From the NCBI GenBank assembly GCA_015056325.1, contig SVGL01000012.1:1-64000 (forward strand): a stretch of 64,000 bases of DNA, read 5' to 3'. Source of the DNA: Clostridiales bacterium. Lineage in GTDB: Bacteria > Bacillota > Clostridia > Christensenellales > Aristaeellaceae. The notes beneath the pieces are model-generated. The model worked only from the letters and a program-made list of their open reading frames with translations. It made no database searches and was not told the DNA's origin. Of this stretch, positions 34,650-44,919 are shown piece after piece. How positions within the stretch are numbered: position 1 is the stretch's first letter; each line of letters opens with the position of its first letter. The position numbers and the translations under genes were made by a program.

Positions 34650-35639
34650 TTAGCGCAGCGTAACGCGTTTTTGCTCGTACTTGACCTTCTTGTCACTCTT
34701 GTCCTTGAGCAGCAGGAAGACACCCAGCAGGATCACGCCGATGATGGCAGTGTAGATCCAGGAGAAGGCCATGCCATAGCTGTAGCCCTTGGTCCAGGGC
34801 GTGGTGTAGGTCGCCGCATAGATCAGCTCAATGATCTCATTCGTACCGCCGGTGGCCAGGGAGACCACGGTGTAGATAGAATTGAGCAGGATGATGGGCT
34901 TCACAGTGGGCAGCGTGATCTTCCAGAAGGTTTCCCAGCCGTTGGCGCCGTCGATCTTCGCGGCCTCATACATGGTGGTAGACACCTTCTGCAATCCCGA
35001 GAGGAAGATCAGGATCTGAATGCCGGAATTCCACAGGATCAGGATCAGGCTGTTGAACAGCTCGGTGATCGGATCCAGCAGGAAGGGGGGCAATCCGCCC
35101 AGCAGCGCCAGGAGGCTGCCGTCATTCATCATGGGCACAGTGGCAGCGCCCTGGGCGGTCAGCATGTTCATGACCGGGCCGGTGGCGATGATGACTGGCA
35201 GGAAGAAGATCATGCGGAACACGCTGCGGCAGCGGATCTTGCCGTTGAGCAGCAGGGCAATGATCAGGGAGAACGCAATGATGATGGGCACCTGCAGCAC
35301 CAGGGAGATGGCGAAGGAACCCAGGGTGGTGGGCAGATCGGTCTCCAGCGCGAAGACGGAGGCATAGTTGTCATACCAATGCTCCAGTGCGGACATCTGC
35401 ACGCCATTGTCCATGATGATCTTGTGCACGGAATACTGCAGGGAAGAGATCATGGACTTGACGAAGAACACCAGGATGCCCACGATCCACGGCGCGATGA
35501 AGATGTAGCCGTACATCCAGTCGCGCAGCTTGCGCTTGGTGATGCGCTTTTTGTCGTGGGGATTCTTTTCCTGCTTCTTAGGTTTCTTCGGCGCGATGGC
35601 AATTCCCTGCTCGGGCTTTGTCTTTTTCTTAAATGCCAT
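34650..35639 (-). CDS. Sugar ABC transporter permease (MalF type)
   Basis: A 329-residue permease with a long basic cytoplasmic N-terminus (MAFKKKTKPEQGIAIAPKKP), six membrane helices and the YEAAKIDGANGWETFWKITLP ATPase-contact loop. It is the partner of the next permease. Its start overlaps the end of the DUF5696-type gene by 11 bp. The transported sugar is inferred from the xylanase/arabinofuranosidase context. Confidence 0.92.
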   Translation of the reverse strand: MAFKKKTKPEQGIAIAPKKPKKQEKNPHDKKRITKRKLRDWMYGYIFIAPWIVGILVFFVKSMISSLQYSVHKIIMDNGVQMSALEHWYDNYASVFALETDLPTTLGSFAISLVLQVPIIIAFSLIIALLLNGKIRCRSVFRMIFFLPVIIATGPVMNMLTAQGAATVPMMNDGSLLALLGGLPPFLLDPITELFNSLILILWNSGIQILIFLSGLQKVSTTMYEAAKIDGANGWETFWKITLPTVKPIILLNSIYTVVSLATGGTNEIIELIYAATYTTPWTKGYSYGMAFSWIYTAIIGVILLGVFLLLKDKSDKKVKYEQKRVTLR

Positions 35640-38193
35640 TGCCGTTCACCACCTTAAAGCTGAGTTTTTCGAGGGCAACGCCGTCCATCTCGCCGGGCTT
35701 ATCGCCGAAGTTGAGATAGACCAGGGTGCCGTTGTCCCAGGTGACCTTGCACAGATCGCCCTGGCGGACATGATCCACGATCATGCCCTTCTCCCCCACC
35801 GCCGCATTGACGGAGGCCAGATCCGCATACCAGCGCTGGATCATGTCCCTGTACAGCTCATACCGGGAGGAGTAAATGGAGGAAGAGTTGGTATTCTGCA
35901 GCTCGATGGGATCCTCCCAGGTGAGGAGGAAGGAGGGACGGGCGCCCTGCTCCACCAGGTGCAGGAAGAACTCCTGGGTGTTGGCCTGGAAGTTGGTGTA
36001 CTCCAGGTAGAAGGGAATCTGGCCGCTGAGGGCGATGGTCAGGAAGGGGATCTCCGCGTCGGTGTAGGTGTAATCGCTGCCGGCCACGGGGATATCGGTG
36101 ATCACATCGGCATACTGCCACAGATACGCATTGGGGCTGACGAGCGCGGTGGTCAGCTGATCATTGGCAGCATCCAGGATGCCGGTGTAGATCGCAGCCA
36201 TCTCGCTGGTGTCATGGTACGCATCGCGGTGGTAGTAGTCGGTCAGCACCTGGGTGATGCCGGTGAAGGCAATGCCCGGGATGCCCTCCTTCACCATGGC
36301 GGAAGCGAGCTTCTCAGCTGCGCTTTCGCTGGTGGTGGGGTTGCAGTAATACAGGGTGTCGTAGACCTTGCCGAAGGTGGGGCGGGACCAGGTCTGGGAG
36401 GTAATCTTCTTCAGCGCAGAGAAGGTCAGCGTGGGGTGAGTCTCGGTATTGAGGCTCAGCACGTCCGCTTCCAGCGCGAAGGGGATGTTCATCTCCGCCG
36501 CCTTGTCGCTCAGTTCCTTCAGACCCTTCTTGCCGCCGATGGACTTGGCTACGGAGTAGCTGTCCGTGGGCACGCCGCCAGTCAGGCCGTTCACCTGCCA
36601 GCCGCGGTAGGTGACGTTCATCTGGCTGACGCCGCCGGCGGTCAGCTCGTCGATGATCTCCGCCGCCTGGTCGAAGGTGGTCATCACCACATCCTGCTTG
36701 CCCAGGATGTAGTTCTCCCGCTCAATGCCCAGGAAGTCCAGCTGGACATCGAAGGGGCGGGCATCCGCCTGGGCGAAGGTGTTGTTCGCCACCAGGTAGT
36801 TGCGGTAAGCCACCGCCAGGCCCGCGTAGTCCGCCTTGTCGCCGCTTTCCAGCAGGAAATGCTGAAGGATGTCCACGTCGCGGCGCTTTTCCGTGCGGGT
36901 AGCGACGTTGCCGGCGCTGGGGCCCATGGGCTGGTTGAACACAAAACGCAGTGTGTACTTGGCGGTCACCCAGTCAAAGGGCAGGTTGCGCACGCCGTTG
37001 GGATAAGCCTGGATGCGGGCGGCGATGTCGCCCTGCTCGAGCACGCCCAGCACGGCGATCTGCTTGTCGGTATGCACCATGCCGAAGACGGGCATGATGA
37101 CGTCCTCCGCAGGCACGCGGTCCTCGGAGAGGAACTGATCCTCCATGCCGATATTGACTCCGTAGACCTGCTTGTCATAGGGGGTGGGATAGCGGCCCTC
37201 GTTGTCCTCAAAGCCAACCACAGCGCCCTGACCATCGGGGATGATCATGTAGCCCTGACCTTCGCCCGCGCGGCTGTAGCCCATAAAGGGGTACACATAG
37301 AAGCTGGCGATGGTGTAGGAATACTCGCTGACGGCCACCACATCCTCCACCGGGATACGCAGCTTGGAGCCATCCAGGGCGGTGCCGGTGGTGTAGAGGT
37401 TCTTCTGCACGCTGGCGACGGATTCAGCAGGGATGGTCATCGCTGCGCCTGCCGCGTCAGTCACAAAGACGTCGAAGGGCTTGCCCAGGTCCTTGGTCAG
37501 GGGCAGCGTGGCCTGGCTGGTGCCAGCCTCGTCCTTGACGGTGACCGTATCGTCCTTGGTGGACACATAGTAGCTCTTGTTGAGCGTATACACCGTGCCG
37601 TCGTTTACGGTGAGCAGGAACTCACTCTCCTCGGCGGTCTTGGTGTACTTCGCCATATCAATGCGTTCTTCCCCGCCCTGGTCGTTCCTGACGATCATAT
37701 AGGTCTGATCCTTCACTTCCGTGATGGAATCGGTGGGGATGAACACATGCATGCCTTCCTCGTCCATCCAGACCTTGACGTCAAAGGAGATACCCAGATC
37801 GGTGAAGTCCACGTTGGCGTTGAAGCCATTGTCCGTGTACTCGTAGGTGATGGTGGTGGCATTGTTGATGAAATCCGCCTGAATGGGCTTGTCCTTGACG
37901 TCCTCAAGGTACTCGATGACGATGCCGGACTGGTAGAAGCCCTTCCAGGTCTTGTTGCCGGTGTTGGCGTCCTGCACGGTGGAGTAAAGCAGCTGACCGT
38001 TCTCCTTGCTCTGCAGGATGACCGCCATGGTCTTCTCCTGCAGGTAGAGGCTGAAGCGGCTGCTTTCCGCCGCGAGCTTGTAGTCCTCGGGGATCTTCGC
38101 CGAAGCCTCCTCCGCGATGGCGGGCAGGCAGCCCAGGAGAAGCATCAGTGCCATCGCCAGGGCAAGCAGCTTTTTATTAAACTCTCTTGACAA
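35629..38193 (-). CDS. DUF5696-type secreted/lipid-anchored protein of unknown function
   Basis: An 854-residue exported protein. A TTG start at 38193 is preferred, because AGAGGTGG lies just upstream and it gives a proper signal peptide (SREFNKKLLALAMALMLLLGC). LLGC resembles a lipobox, though an AIA-E cleavage site follows. The N-terminal part (SRFSLYLQEKTMAVILQSKENGQ) is rich in beta structure; the C-terminal half (AYRNYLVANNTFAQ, DVQLDFLGIERENYILGKQ) has a barrel-like pattern reminiscent of glycosidases. This matches the family annotated as DUF5696 beside sugar ABC transporters. No catalytic residues could be assigned. It is translationally coupled at both ends. Confidence 0.7.
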   Translation of the reverse strand: MSREFNKKLLALAMALMLLLGCLPAIAEEASAKIPEDYKLAAESSRFSLYLQEKTMAVILQSKENGQLLYSTVQDANTGNKTWKGFYQSGIVIEYLEDVKDKPIQADFINNATTITYEYTDNGFNANVDFTDLGISFDVKVWMDEEGMHVFIPTDSITEVKDQTYMIVRNDQGGEERIDMAKYTKTAEESEFLLTVNDGTVYTLNKSYYVSTKDDTVTVKDEAGTSQATLPLTKDLGKPFDVFVTDAAGAAMTIPAESVASVQKNLYTTGTALDGSKLRIPVEDVVAVSEYSYTIASFYVYPFMGYSRAGEGQGYMIIPDGQGAVVGFEDNEGRYPTPYDKQVYGVNIGMEDQFLSEDRVPAEDVIMPVFGMVHTDKQIAVLGVLEQGDIAARIQAYPNGVRNLPFDWVTAKYTLRFVFNQPMGPSAGNVATRTEKRRDVDILQHFLLESGDKADYAGLAVAYRNYLVANNTFAQADARPFDVQLDFLGIERENYILGKQDVVMTTFDQAAEIIDELTAGGVSQMNVTYRGWQVNGLTGGVPTDSYSVAKSIGGKKGLKELSDKAAEMNIPFALEADVLSLNTETHPTLTFSALKKITSQTWSRPTFGKVYDTLYYCNPTTSESAAEKLASAMVKEGIPGIAFTGITQVLTDYYHRDAYHDTSEMAAIYTGILDAANDQLTTALVSPNAYLWQYADVITDIPVAGSDYTYTDAEIPFLTIALSGQIPFYLEYTNFQANTQEFFLHLVEQGARPSFLLTWEDPIELQNTNSSSIYSSRYELYRDMIQRWYADLASVNAAVGEKGMIVDHVRQGDLCKVTWDNGTLVYLNFGDKPGEMDGVALEKLSFKVVNGNGI

Positions 38194-40213
38194 AGCGATA
38201 CACCACCTCTCCGTAGATGGACACAACGAAGTCCACCAGCTGACTGATCAGCATGTACATAACGACCAGCAACGCCACCACAACCAGCACGCAGAAGAGC
38301 GTCAGGAAGATGGTCTTGAAGGTCTGCTTGAGGGTATAGTCATTCTGGTACATCAGCATCAGGACGATCAGCAGCGCCGTCCAGCCGATGGAGACGACGT
38401 CGATCATCGTGATGAAGAACTGCTCGTTGAAGGTGAGCACATTGGTGAGCAGCAGCTTGATGGGCAGGAAGATGATCATCGGGATCAACGCGTAGGCGGC
38501 GCCGATGAAGATATCCTTGAACCTGGCTTCACCATCGGTGATGGTGCACACCAGGTAGCAGCAGATCGTCAGCAGCAAGAAAGCGCCGAAGACCACCAGG
38601 AAGTCATTGAGCAGCTCGTAGTACCCGTCCGGCATCATCTTGAACAGGAAGCCGGCGAAGTACTTGTTGACCACATGCAGCACGAAGAACGCAAGCAGCA
38701 TAATGATCGCGCTCAGCCAAGAGGTCCGTTTCTCCCGCTTGATGCCGTAGCAGGCGTCGTAGGGATTCTTGAGCATCATGGTGCTCCAGCTTACCTCGCG
38801 CACCAGCTTGATGGAAGAGATCTTCTCCTTCAGGAAGCGCAGGGGATTGAGAATCCTGAACTTCTTGTCCAGCTTCTTGATGATGAGATGCAGCACAATC
38901 AGCCCGACAAACACGTAGATGGCCGTGGACATGTTGGCGTGCAGCAGATTGGAGCGCTGCTCCCACCAGGCATCGGAATAGCCCTGGCGGTAGCCGCCGT
39001 TGCGGAAGGCCTCCATGGCCTCCTCGTAGTTCCCTTCGCGGTAGAGCGCTTCACCCAGGCCCGTGGAGGCGTAGGTGAACAGGGAGTTCATGCGCAGAAC
39101 CTCGGTCCAGGGAGCCTTCGAGGCTGCGTACTTGCCCTCCTGGAAGAGTGTGAAGGCCTGATGCACCAGGTCGGTGAACTCGGTGGGCTTCAGGACCTGA
39201 ATGCTGTTCAGCGTCGCATCCAGGACGTAAATGGTATAATCATCCGTGGCCACCAGACCCGTGACGGACTTGAACATGCCAATGCGCTGCTCGCTCTGGG
39301 CGTCGTTGGCGCCGAAGACGAAGAGCAGGTCACCCTCGGAGGTGTACTCCATGATGGTGCCGTTTGCATTGGCCGTGAAGATCGAGTTCGAGCTGTTGAC
39401 CGCCACGGCGCTGTTCAGCTCCACCCACCATTCAGGGGTCATGGTGGACTTACCAGCCACATTCAGGCGGCGCAGTGCGCTCTCGTCCGCGGCCTCGGTG
39501 ACGGTGTAGACCATGCCCTTCTGATCAATGGCCAGATTCTTGACGGAGATAGGCACGATTTCACCCACCGCGGAGGAATTCTCGCCAAAGATGAAACGGC
39601 GGATGTGGGTCAGCAGGGAAATGCGGGAGTTGTTGGCGCCGTAATAGCCCAGGAACTCGCCGCCGCCCACGGGGCTGATCTGCACGATGCCGTTGGTGTT
39701 GCCCTTGGAGACGATGTAGAGGTTGCCGCGCTTGTCCAGCACGACCTTCAGGGGCACATAGGGCGCCGTATCGCCAAAGAGCTGGTGGGTGGGCTTCACA
39801 TACTCCATGACGAAGTTGCCGTCCTTGTCATACACCAGCACCGCGCGGGCCTTGTCGTCGGCGACATAGACGTTGAGGTTATCATCCACAAAGACGCCCT
39901 GGGGGCTCTTCATGTTCTTCTTGTCCACGATTTCGCGGATGAAGTTGCCCTCGGTGTCAATGACCAGGATGCGCTTGTTGCCGTTATCGGCGATGTAGAG
40001 GTAGCCGTCAGGGCCCATACGCATGTCCTGGGGCATCTTGAGGGTTTCCTCGCCGAAGCGGATCATGGTGCGGATGGGTTCATAGGCCGTCTGGGTTTCC
40101 ACCAGGTCACGGTCAGCGCCCTGAGTGTAGGTGCGGTAGGGGGTGGCAGCCTGCGCAGGCAGACAGCTCACCACAAGGAGGATCAGAAGCAGCCAAACTG
40201 CAATTTTCTTCAT
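38177..40213 (-). CDS. NHL beta-propeller / TPR / Yip1 multidomain membrane protein
   Basis: A 678-residue protein. After an export signal (MKKIAVWLLLILLVVSC, lipobox-like VVSC, then a possible AQA cleavage site) residues 50-320 carry NHL-type repeats (MRMGPDGYLYIADNGNKRILVID, GVFVDDNLNVYVADDKARAVLVYD), forming an extracellular propeller. About residues 325-390 look TPR-like (FQEGKYAASKAPWTEVLR, YREGNYEEAMEAFRNG). One membrane helix follows, a basic cytoplasmic stretch, and a Yip1-like five-helix domain to the end. The ATG at 40213 is preferred over 40219 for spacing from AGGAGG. A sensor or scaffold role for the transporters is inference. Confidence 0.78.
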   Translation of the reverse strand: MKKIAVWLLLILLVVSCLPAQAATPYRTYTQGADRDLVETQTAYEPIRTMIRFGEETLKMPQDMRMGPDGYLYIADNGNKRILVIDTEGNFIREIVDKKNMKSPQGVFVDDNLNVYVADDKARAVLVYDKDGNFVMEYVKPTHQLFGDTAPYVPLKVVLDKRGNLYIVSKGNTNGIVQISPVGGGEFLGYYGANNSRISLLTHIRRFIFGENSSAVGEIVPISVKNLAIDQKGMVYTVTEAADESALRRLNVAGKSTMTPEWWVELNSAVAVNSSNSIFTANANGTIMEYTSEGDLLFVFGANDAQSEQRIGMFKSVTGLVATDDYTIYVLDATLNSIQVLKPTEFTDLVHQAFTLFQEGKYAASKAPWTEVLRMNSLFTYASTGLGEALYREGNYEEAMEAFRNGGYRQGYSDAWWEQRSNLLHANMSTAIYVFVGLIVLHLIIKKLDKKFRILNPLRFLKEKISSIKLVREVSWSTMMLKNPYDACYGIKREKRTSWLSAIIMLLAFFVLHVVNKYFAGFLFKMMPDGYYELLNDFLVVFGAFLLLTICCYLVCTITDGEARFKDIFIGAAYALIPMIIFLPIKLLLTNVLTFNEQFFITMIDVVSIGWTALLIVLMLMYQNDYTLKQTFKTIFLTLFCVLVVVALLVVMYMLISQLVDFVVSIYGEVVYRFVKRV

Positions 40214-40225
40214 CTTCATCCTCCT

Positions 40226-41092
40226 TTACTTCAGACCCGAGTGGGCCATGGTGTTCATCACCGAGGACTGGCTGACGATGAAGAGCAGCAGGTTGGGCAC
40301 GAACATGATCAGCGCCGCAGCAGCAGCCATGCCCTGGCCCTGCACCGTGCCCACACCGGACAATGTGTTCATGTAGAACGCCAGCGTGCGGATGCTCTCG
40401 GTGGAGGTGAACAGGTTGGAGGTCTCAGTGTTGTTCCACACCTGCTGGAAGGACAGGATGGCGCCGGTGGCGATGGCCGGCTTCACCATGGGCAGAATGA
40501 TCTTCAGGTAGATGGTGAAGGCGTTGGCGCCCTCCAGCTGAGCCGCCTCAAGCAGGGAGTCCGGAACCTGATCCATGAACTGCTTGATCAGGAACAGACA
40601 CACGGGCATGGCAATCAGGGGCAGGATGTGGGCAAACCAGGTATCCAGGATGCCGATGGAAGAGATGGTCAGGTAGCGCGGGATGACGACCGCCGTCGCC
40701 ACGAACATCAGCGCCAGGTTGTTGATCTCCATCATCGGGCCCTTCAGCTTGAACTTCATCTTGCTCAGCGCGAAGGCCGCCATGGTGGAGATCATGATGG
40801 ACAGCACAACCACTGCCGCCGTCACCACCAGGGAGTTGAACACATAGCGGGAGAAGGGCACGGTGGAGCCCGCCGCCTGCTGGAAGAGGTTGGTGAAGTT
40901 GATGCCCGAGGGATTCGAGACAAAGAACTTCGGGGGGAATGCGAACAGCTCGTCCATGGGCTTGAAGGCATGGCACACGATATACACGATCGGCGCGCCC
41001 ATCAGCACAGCCAATGGCAGCAGGTAAATGTAGAAACCAATCTGGGAACGGTCAAACTTATTCGGATTGACCTTGTTTCCGCCAATAGCCAC
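40226..41092 (-). CDS. Sugar ABC transporter permease (MalG type)
   Basis: A 288-residue permease with six helices and the LEAAQLEGANAFTIYLKIILPM contact loop. A GTG start at 41092 is chosen, since AAAGGAGG lies seven bases upstream; the in-frame extension to 41140 overlaps the partner gene and lacks a ribosome binding site. It follows the MalF-type gene by 16 bp. Together with the large binding protein it forms the first of the two transporters in the locus. Confidence 0.93.
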   Translation of the reverse strand: MAIGGNKVNPNKFDRSQIGFYIYLLPLAVLMGAPIVYIVCHAFKPMDELFAFPPKFFVSNPSGINFTNLFQQAAGSTVPFSRYVFNSLVVTAAVVVLSIMISTMAAFALSKMKFKLKGPMMEINNLALMFVATAVVIPRYLTISSIGILDTWFAHILPLIAMPVCLFLIKQFMDQVPDSLLEAAQLEGANAFTIYLKIILPMVKPAIATGAILSFQQVWNNTETSNLFTSTESIRTLAFYMNTLSGVGTVQGQGMAAAAALIMFVPNLLLFIVSQSSVMNTMAHSGLK

Positions 41093-41108
41093 GGTATTCC
41101 CTCCTTTC

Positions 41109-41993
41109 TTAATCCTTTTCCTCGAAGAGCTTGCGGGCAACGAAGGAGAATGCGTAGATCAGCGCCAGCAGCGCCACGGAAACAGCAGCAGCATAACCCA
41201 TCTCATAACGGATGAAGCCGTAGTCCTCCACGTGGTTGACCATCAGCTGGGCCGCATAGGAGGGCGTGGGGTTGGCGCCGGTGAGCATCACGCCGATGGC
41301 GCCCTGCTGGAAAGCGTTGGTCACCGCCATGACCGCGCCGAAGAGCATCTGGGGCTTCATGGAGGGGATGGTGATGTAGATCACTTCCTGGAAGGGGTTC
41401 TTGATGCCATCGATGGCGCCGGCCTCGTACAGCTCGGGGCTGACGTTGAGCAGGCCGGCCAGCATCGCCAGGAAGCCCACGCCCATGGAGGACCACAGCG
41501 CCACGATGATGACGATGGGCAGGATGTAGGCAGCGTTGCTCAGCCACAGGATGGGCTCATTGATGATACCCAAGGCAGTGAGCACATAGTTGGCGATACC
41601 TGACTGATTGCCCAGGAACACCGTGCGCCACACAACGGACATGGCCACGCCGGCGGTCATGGAGGGAGAGTACAGGATCAGCGCCAGCACCGTGCGGGGG
41701 CCCTTCGACAGGTGACTCAGCGACCAGGCCAGCACGAAGCTGAGCACATAGCCGCCCACGCCCACGATGATGGAGAACACCAGCGTATTGGGCAGCACGT
41801 ACTGCAGGAAGATGGTATCCTGGGTGAAAAGGTTGATGTAGTTGGTCAGGCCCACAAACTGGGGCGTCTGCACGGCATTGTAGTTGGTGAAGGACAGCAG
41901 CACAGCCATGCCCGTGGGGATGACGATGAACACCGCAAACAGGAGCAGGTAGGGCAGCAGGAACAGATACGGCGTTTTCTTGCTGGTAATCAT
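41109..41993 (-). CDS. Sugar ABC transporter permease (MalF type)
   Basis: A 294-residue six-helix permease beginning [22 protein letters not shown], with the [22 protein letters not shown]ase-contact loop. Its ATG overlaps the binding-protein stop (ATGA), showing translational coupling. It is the partner of the next gene. Confidence 0.93.
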   Translation of the reverse strand: MITSKKTPYLFLLPYLLLFAVFIVIPTGMAVLLSFTNYNAVQTPQFVGLTNYINLFTQDTIFLQYVLPNTLVFSIIVGVGGYVLSFVLAWSLSHLSKGPRTVLALILYSPSMTAGVAMSVVWRTVFLGNQSGIANYVLTALGIINEPILWLSNAAYILPIVIIVALWSSMGVGFLAMLAGLLNVSPELYEAGAIDGIKNPFQEVIYITIPSMKPQMLFGAVMAVTNAFQQGAIGVMLTGANPTPSYAAQLMVNHVEDYGFIRYEMGYAAAVSVALLALIYAFSFVARKLFEEKD

Positions 41994-44899
41994 TCCGCAG
42001 TGCCCTCCTTTGTGTTAGTCGTGGGGTGGGCGGCGTTCCAGGCGTCGATGAGGTCCTCTACCACCTTGACAGAAGGCGTGGGGAACTCCTCGAGCATCAC
42101 GCCGTCCTTGTAGTAGCCGAATTCCTCCAGCTTGCGGTAGGTCTCGCGGTTGATGCGCTTGACGGCGGTATCCATCGCGCGACGGGCCTCCACACCGTCA
42201 GCGGTGACGGAAATGAAGGCGTTGGACAGTTCGCGCTCCAGCATGTAGGTGCCCAGCACCCAGGGCGCTTCGGTCATCCACTCCATCTGCTCGATGATGA
42301 CCTTCTTGTGAGCGCTGCGCAGGGGCAGCTCGGAGAAGGCCTGGGTATTGGCGGTAGGCCAGATATACTCGGAGCCGTAGGTGGACTGAAGCAGGTTGCC
42401 GAACTGGCTCTGAATCTCCTCGGAGGACCACCACTTCAGGAAGGTCCAGCTCTCATCCAGGCGGTCGTGATCCTCTGCGGCAGTCATGATGGCCATGGTT
42501 TCCGCGCCGCCGGTGGTCCAGCGCTCGACCACGCCATCCTCGTTGGTCAAACCCGGGAACAGCGCGATGTCCCACAATCCGTCCAGCTCGGGCGCGGCGT
42601 TGAGCAGCAGGTTGTATGTGGCCAGGTCAGCGATGCCGATGGGCAGCGTGCCGTCGCGGAACTGCTGATAAAAGCCGGGGGAAGGCACGTCGATGGGCAT
42701 GTTGTACACGGTGAACAGCTCGGTCATCTCGCGGAAGCCGTTCAGGGAGATCTCGCTGTCCAGGGTGGTGTCGCCGATGGTCTCGCCGTAGATGGAGCCG
42801 CCGGACTGCAGGATCAGCGGCAGCGTGCCGGGGAATACCTTCATGCCGACCATGCCTGCCGTGGGGAAATAGAAGTTCATGGAGCGGCGCTGCAGCTCCG
42901 GCAGGATGAGGCGGACCTCCTCCATAGAGTTGGGCACTTCAATCTGCAGGGATTCCAGGATGTCCTTGCGGTAGAACATGACCCAGAAGTTGACCGTCTC
43001 CGGCATGGCGTAAACGCCATCCTTGAGGATGTAGGGGATGAACAGGCCGGAGGAGAACCGCTGGGCGACCTCGCCGAAGTCTTCGAACTGGGTCAGATCA
43101 TACAGCGCGCCGCGGATGTTCAGGTAGCTGGGCACGACGTACTGCAGGCTCAGCACCACATCCGGGGCGGTACCGGCGGCATTGGCCAGCACCAGCTTGT
43201 TGGCGTCGGGCATCAGGGAAAGGTTGACCTTGATGCCGGTTTCGGGGGTGAACTGGGTGTCGATCAGGTTCTGAAGAGTCTCCACATACTGACGGCTGCG
43301 GCCCATCCACACCTGGATGACGGGCTGTTCCTGGCCGTTTTCGTCGATCCATGTCTTCTCGTTGGCGGCGCCGGCGGTGTAATCGGTCTTGGTGAAGGAG
43401 GTAAAGAAGCGCTCCACGCCCGCCCACAGGTTCTCGCCCCAGTTGGCCTTGCGGGGCAGCTGGGCATCATCCTGGTAGAGGTAGATCTGATCGATGGACA
43501 GGTCATTGACAGCCATGTCAGTCAGCTGCTGGGCCAGCATACGGGCTGCGGAGTTGGAGCCGGTGGAGAACTCGGACATGCGGCGGGGCAGATCTTCGGG
43601 CTCCTCGGCCAGGCGGCGGAGTTGGTCCGCACTCAAGGTCATGGAGGAGAACGCCGCGCCGGAGCCGTCCTTGGCGAACTGCTTGGTGTATTCCACGCTG
43701 TCCTCGCACATTTGAGCCCAGCCGTTCAGCCAAGCCACCAGTTCGGGGAAGTTCTTGACCATGTTGTAGGTGCGGTAGGCGTCCGCCGTGGCGCCGCCCA
43801 TGAGGGACTTGACGTCGTTGGACAGGGCGTTGATCTCCTCCAGCAGCACGTCGATGGTCTCATACACGGGAGTCAGATGGGCGGCGTTGATGCAGAAAGA
43901 CAGGGTATGCTCGCCCTTCTCCAGGTAGAGCTTGAGGGGCTCCTCACCTGCCATGGCCTGCATCTGGGCGAAGGAGGTGGTGTAGCCAAAGGGCACCCGC
44001 TGCGCGCCCTGATGGGGGATCACGCCGTCCACGTAGATATCCACATAGGTGGGGAAATCCGCGCGGGCGCTCTGGCGATAGTAAGCGCCCAGGTTGTACC
44101 AGCCGGTCTCCTCCACGGTGAAGCGCCAGGTAACCATGTCGCCCGCCTCGTCGAAGGAAGCGCCGTCCAGGAAGTTCACCTTGCGGTAGTCGTTGTCGTA
44201 GGGGGACAATCGGGCATTGAACTCGCCCGCGCCGCGGATGGAAGATTCATTGCGCTCGGCGATCCTCTCCGCCTCGATGACGATCAGGTTCGTACCGGAC
44301 GCGTCGCCCGAGGCCTTTTCGGGCACCTGACAGGGCGCACGCAAGGTCACAGCAAAAAGCTCCATACCGCCGTCCTGCACAGAGAAGCCGATCTTGTGCT
44401 CACCGGCAGTCAGCTCGAAGAGCATGGGCTCAGCGGTACGGTAGGTGGAGTCGCAGATGCCGGCGTCCAGCACGCCCTCCGCCTGCCAGGGGGTGGTGGC
44501 GATCTCGTTGCCGTAGCGGTCCACAGGGAACACGCCGTCATCCACCCAGACGGAGTTCATCTTCACGCGCTGCATTTCCGCACACAGAACCACACCGTCG
44601 ATGGTGACGGTCATTTCCGTGGGCAGGGTGGAGGTGGTGGTGTTGCGGTAGGACAGCCAGATTTCATACTGGGCGTCTTCCGGGGCAACGACGGTCACCT
44701 CGCCCTGAGCATTCAGGGGAAGATCGATGGCAGCCTCTGCCTTCACATCCTCGCCGCTGTAAACAGGAAGCGTATACGCCTTGGAAATCGCGGTATAGAG
44801 CGTTTCCACGGTCTGCACGGGCTGAACCGCGTTCTCCGCCATCGCGAAGGAGAACACGCACAGCAGCGCAAACACCAGCGCCAGAATCCTCATTCGCAT
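41990..44899 (-). CDS. Oversized extracellular sugar-binding protein with N-terminal accessory domains
   Basis: A 969-residue protein, roughly twice the size of a standard solute-binding protein. A signal peptide ([21 protein letters not shown]) is followed by about 500 residues of beta-rich accessory sequence with two CBM-like sandwiches ([43 protein letters not shown]) and a helical linker. From about residue 500 a family 1-type binding domain follows ([55 protein letters not shown]). ATG 44899 is preferred over 44917 for spacing to GGAG. No lipobox is seen. The accessory part may bind polymer before transfer of oligosaccharides to the permeases. Confidence 0.85.
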   Translation of the reverse strand: MRMRILALVFALLCVFSFAMAENAVQPVQTVETLYTAISKAYTLPVYSGEDVKAEAAIDLPLNAQGEVTVVAPEDAQYEIWLSYRNTTTSTLPTEMTVTIDGVVLCAEMQRVKMNSVWVDDGVFPVDRYGNEIATTPWQAEGVLDAGICDSTYRTAEPMLFELTAGEHKIGFSVQDGGMELFAVTLRAPCQVPEKASGDASGTNLIVIEAERIAERNESSIRGAGEFNARLSPYDNDYRKVNFLDGASFDEAGDMVTWRFTVEETGWYNLGAYYRQSARADFPTYVDIYVDGVIPHQGAQRVPFGYTTSFAQMQAMAGEEPLKLYLEKGEHTLSFCINAAHLTPVYETIDVLLEEINALSNDVKSLMGGATADAYRTYNMVKNFPELVAWLNGWAQMCEDSVEYTKQFAKDGSGAAFSSMTLSADQLRRLAEEPEDLPRRMSEFSTGSNSAARMLAQQLTDMAVNDLSIDQIYLYQDDAQLPRKANWGENLWAGVERFFTSFTKTDYTAGAANEKTWIDENGQEQPVIQVWMGRSRQYVETLQNLIDTQFTPETGIKVNLSLMPDANKLVLANAAGTAPDVVLSLQYVVPSYLNIRGALYDLTQFEDFGEVAQRFSSGLFIPYILKDGVYAMPETVNFWVMFYRKDILESLQIEVPNSMEEVRLILPELQRRSMNFYFPTAGMVGMKVFPGTLPLILQSGGSIYGETIGDTTLDSEISLNGFREMTELFTVYNMPIDVPSPGFYQQFRDGTLPIGIADLATYNLLLNAAPELDGLWDIALFPGLTNEDGVVERWTTGGAETMAIMTAAEDHDRLDESWTFLKWWSSEEIQSQFGNLLQSTYGSEYIWPTANTQAFSELPLRSAHKKVIIEQMEWMTEAPWVLGTYMLERELSNAFISVTADGVEARRAMDTAVKRINRETYRKLEEFGYYKDGVMLEEFPTPSVKVVEDLIDAWNAAHPTTNTKEGTAE

Positions 44900-44919
44900 G
44901 CTCTTCACTCCATTCATCC

